A DNA stretch of 64,000 bases, taken from Flavobacterium haoranii (lineage in GTDB: Bacteria > Bacteroidota > Bacteroidia > Flavobacteriales > Flavobacteriaceae). Made by a program: the position numbers and the translations under genes. Where the stretch lies: assembly GCA_003246205.1 (NCBI GenBank), contig QKBC01000013.1, positions 93,974-157,973 on the forward strand, written 5' to 3'. Numbering within the stretch: the stretch's first letter is position 1; the number at the start of each line of letters is the position of its first letter. Below are positions 62,342 to 64,000 of the stretch, piece by piece. The notes under the pieces are model-generated. The model was not told where the DNA came from. It saw nothing but the letters and a program-made list of their open reading frames with translations, and made no database searches.

Positions 62342-64000
62342 ATGAAAATTAAAATATTGTTGTATACCCTTGTGTCACTTATGGAGGTAATGGTAGTTGC
62401 TCAAACCAAATCCCATCCCGCTATGAGTACTCATGCAACCGCTTCGCAAATCCATGACCGAGCGGAAAATTATAATTTGATAAACTTAGCCTGTCCCGGG
62501 AATGTGACGGTGAATAACGATGCGGGGCAATGTCAGGCAAATGTTGTACTTCCGGATTATGATGTTTCGGGTAATGCAATTGCCTTTGATGGAACAGACG
62601 ATTATCTGTCAGCCACGCTGCCTACAGCATTTGCTGCTATAGGAACGACTGATTTTACAGTAGAGACCTGGGTTAATCCGTCGTCTCACGGATCTTCAAG
62701 ACGTGTGTTCTTTGCACAATACGATCAATCCAATTTTATGACGATCTTGATCAATTCCTCCGGTGTCGTATATGTTTTTGTACGGGACAATTCTACTGTT
62801 TATAGTACAAACACGCAAACAGTAGTTTCCCTAAATCAGTGGACACATATTGCATTTCGCTGGGTGGCTTCCACAAAGGCTATTCAAGTACTGATAAACG
62901 GAACACTTGCACCTTCTATTTCAGGAGGTTCAAGTTCATTAGGAACTAACAATCGGATGACGATAGGTAGCCGAAGTGACGGGATGCAGGTTTTTAACGG
63001 AAAAATAGATGAATTCCGGATATGGGATACCTTAAGAAGTAATTCGGAGATTGTAGGCTCAATGAATACTTGTATACCTGAAACAAGCACCGGATTAATA
63101 GCTTATTATCATTTTGATGAAACAAGCGGAAGCCTTACCGCAGCTGATGCAACCGGAAACAGTTATGATTGTACTTTGAATAATATGGACAGTTCGACAG
63201 TTTGGACGAACGGTACCATTACATGCGGAGCCTCAGCGGTAAATGATTATACAGGAACGAACAACGCTTCGGGTACTTATCCTATAGGAGACACAACAGT
63301 GAACTGGACTATAGATGACGGACAGGGGAATATAAGTAACTGTACACAGATAATAACAGTGACCGATGCTGAAGATCCGGTAATTACATGTCCGGGAGCG
63401 GTTACACTCAATGCAGCTGCAGGTCAATGTACGGCTACAGCATCCATAGGAACCGCTACAGCCACGGATAATTGCGGTATCCCAACAGTAACCAATGATG
63501 CACCGACGGCTTTTCCGATCGGAATTACTACTGTAACCTGGACGGCTACAGACGGAGCAGGGAACACAGCAACTTGTACGCAAGTAGTAACCGTGACCGA
63601 TGTTGAAGACCCGGTAATCACGTGTCCGGGAGCGATTACACTCAATGCAGCTGCGGGTCAATGTACGGCTACAGCATCCATAGGAACCGCTACAGCCACG
63701 GATAATTGCGGTAGCCCAACAGTTACCAATGATGCACCGACGGCTTATCCGATCGGAATCACTACTGTAACCTGGACAGCTACGGACGGAGCAGGGAACA
63801 CGGCAACTTGTACGCAAGTAGTAACAGTGACCGATGCCGAAGATCCGGTCATTACGTGTCCGGGAGCGATCACGCTCAATGCAGCTGCGGGTCAATGTAC
63901 GGCTACAGCATCCATAGGAACCGCTACAGCCACGGATAATTGCGGTAGCCCAACAGTTACCAATGATGCACTGACGGCTTTCCCTATCGGAACCACTACT
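62342..64000 (+). CDS. Large secreted adhesin with LamG and HYR repeats, 5' part only
   Basis: The frame opens at ATG 62342 and is still open at the right edge (553 codons). A signal sequence (MKIKILLYTLVSLMEVMVVA) leads to a first HYR-like start (LACPGNVTVNNDAGQCQANV). A LamG domain is inserted at about 78-275 (VETWVNPSSHGSSRRVFFAQ). Tandem HYR domains follow, of 78 residues each, containing DPVITCPGA, LNAAAGQCTATASIGTATA, TDNCG and TTVTWTATDGAGNTATC. The repeats at 63365, 63599 and 63833 begin exactly 234 bp apart and are nearly identical. It is probably a very large T9SS-exported surface protein. Confidence 0.88.
   Translation, partial: MKIKILLYTLVSLMEVMVVAQTKSHPAMSTHATASQIHDRAENYNLINLACPGNVTVNNDAGQCQANVVLPDYDVSGNAIAFDGTDDYLSATLPTAFAAIGTTDFTVETWVNPSSHGSSRRVFFAQYDQSNFMTILINSSGVVYVFVRDNSTVYSTNTQTVVSLNQWTHIAFRWVASTKAIQVLINGTLAPSISGGSSSLGTNNRMTIGSRSDGMQVFNGKIDEFRIWDTLRSNSEIVGSMNTCIPETSTGLIAYYHFDETSGSLTAADATGNSYDCTLNNMDSSTVWTNGTITCGASAVNDYTGTNNASGTYPIGDTTVNWTIDDGQGNISNCTQIITVTDAEDPVITCPGAVTLNAAAGQCTATASIGTATATDNCGIPTVTNDAPTAFPIGITTVTWTATDGAGNTATCTQVVTVTDVEDPVITCPGAITLNAAAGQCTATASIGTATATDNCGSPTVTNDAPTAYPIGITTVTWTATDGAGNTATCTQVVTVTDAEDPVITCPGAITLNAAAGQCTATASIGTATATDNCGSPTVTNDALTAFPIGTTT
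63365..64000 (+). repeat. 234-bp tandem coding repeats (HYR domains)
   Basis: Units start at 63365, 63599 and 63833, an exact 234-bp period, with only scattered third-base and occasional amino-acid differences. The array continues beyond the window. Confidence 0.9.

Noticed and set aside
63233..63895. Long minus-strand frame with repeated Arg/Ser/Cys-rich units
   Set aside because: It is the antisense of the HYR repeats; the periodicity comes from the 234-bp coding repeats on the + strand.

Overview
The window reads as a low-GC Bacteroidota chromosome, most likely a Flavobacterium-like member of the Flavobacteriaceae. Four kinds of evidence support this. Many genes are preceded by the phylum-specific -7 promoter box (TAnnTTTG) rather than a classical -10. 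Three genes encode secreted proteins of the type IX secretion (T9SS) or HYR/LamG adhesin kind. One lipoprotein carries an SDDD-type surface-export tail. The type II-C CRISPR-Cas system has a long Cas9 and 46-nt repeats. I see no insertion sequence, integrase, rRNA or prophage genes.

Layout. 1-2040: two secreted or outer-membrane proteins, the first cut by the window edge. 2060-9120: a complete type II-C CRISPR-Cas locus. A 14-repeat array is read rightwards, cas2-cas1-cas9 are read leftwards, and a predicted tracrRNA diverges from cas9. 9199-19245: housekeeping and lipid genes (pncB, a serine-palmitoyltransferase-like enzyme, a rhomboid protease, a lipid acyltransferase, a class V aminotransferase, selO, SRPBCC and VOC proteins). 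19284-25974: sensor module A, made of a LamG/T9SS protein and a secreted 403-aa protein diverging from a propeller-type sensor kinase and a LytTR regulator. 25967-27546: a tiny membrane ORF, tRNA-Tyr and a TlpA-like lipoprotein. 27675-31846: a sulfide/persulfide gene set (MBL-rhodanese, TauE/SafE transporter, Crp/Fnr regulator, SQR). 31977-48310: a desaturase, an acyl-CoA synthetase, a CopA copper ATPase, an aldo/keto reductase, a methyltransferase, an HxlR/QorB pair, a TetR regulator, an AT-rich orphan membrane protein, a DUF6642-like protein, a thioesterase and a SanA-like protein. 48424-51526: an unrecognised 579-aa protein coupled to a cytochrome-c-like lipoprotein. 51761-61219: an MBL hydrolase and sensor module B (sensor kinase, LytTR, T9SS protein, surface lipoprotein, 404-aa secreted protein). 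61352-64000: an XRE regulator diverging from a large LamG/HYR adhesin with 234-bp repeats that runs off the window.

The best leads are regulatory. (1) The two sensor-LytTR modules each pair with a T9SS surface protein and a secreted protein of about 400 aa. In module A a 26-bp element, 22 of 26 bases identical between the two sites, lies before both target genes. Module B has different direct repeats spaced 20-21 bp. (2) Two nearly identical palindromes lie about 29 nt upstream of the -7 boxes of both sulfide transcription units, the class II activator position, and the Crp/Fnr regulator is encoded inside that set. (3) The CRISPR array has its damaged repeat at the promoter end and an intact repeat at the cas2 end. 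(4) The 579-aa protein/cytochrome-lipoprotein pair looks like an uncharacterised redox system.

All calls come from reading the sequence and recalled family knowledge. No database search was run.
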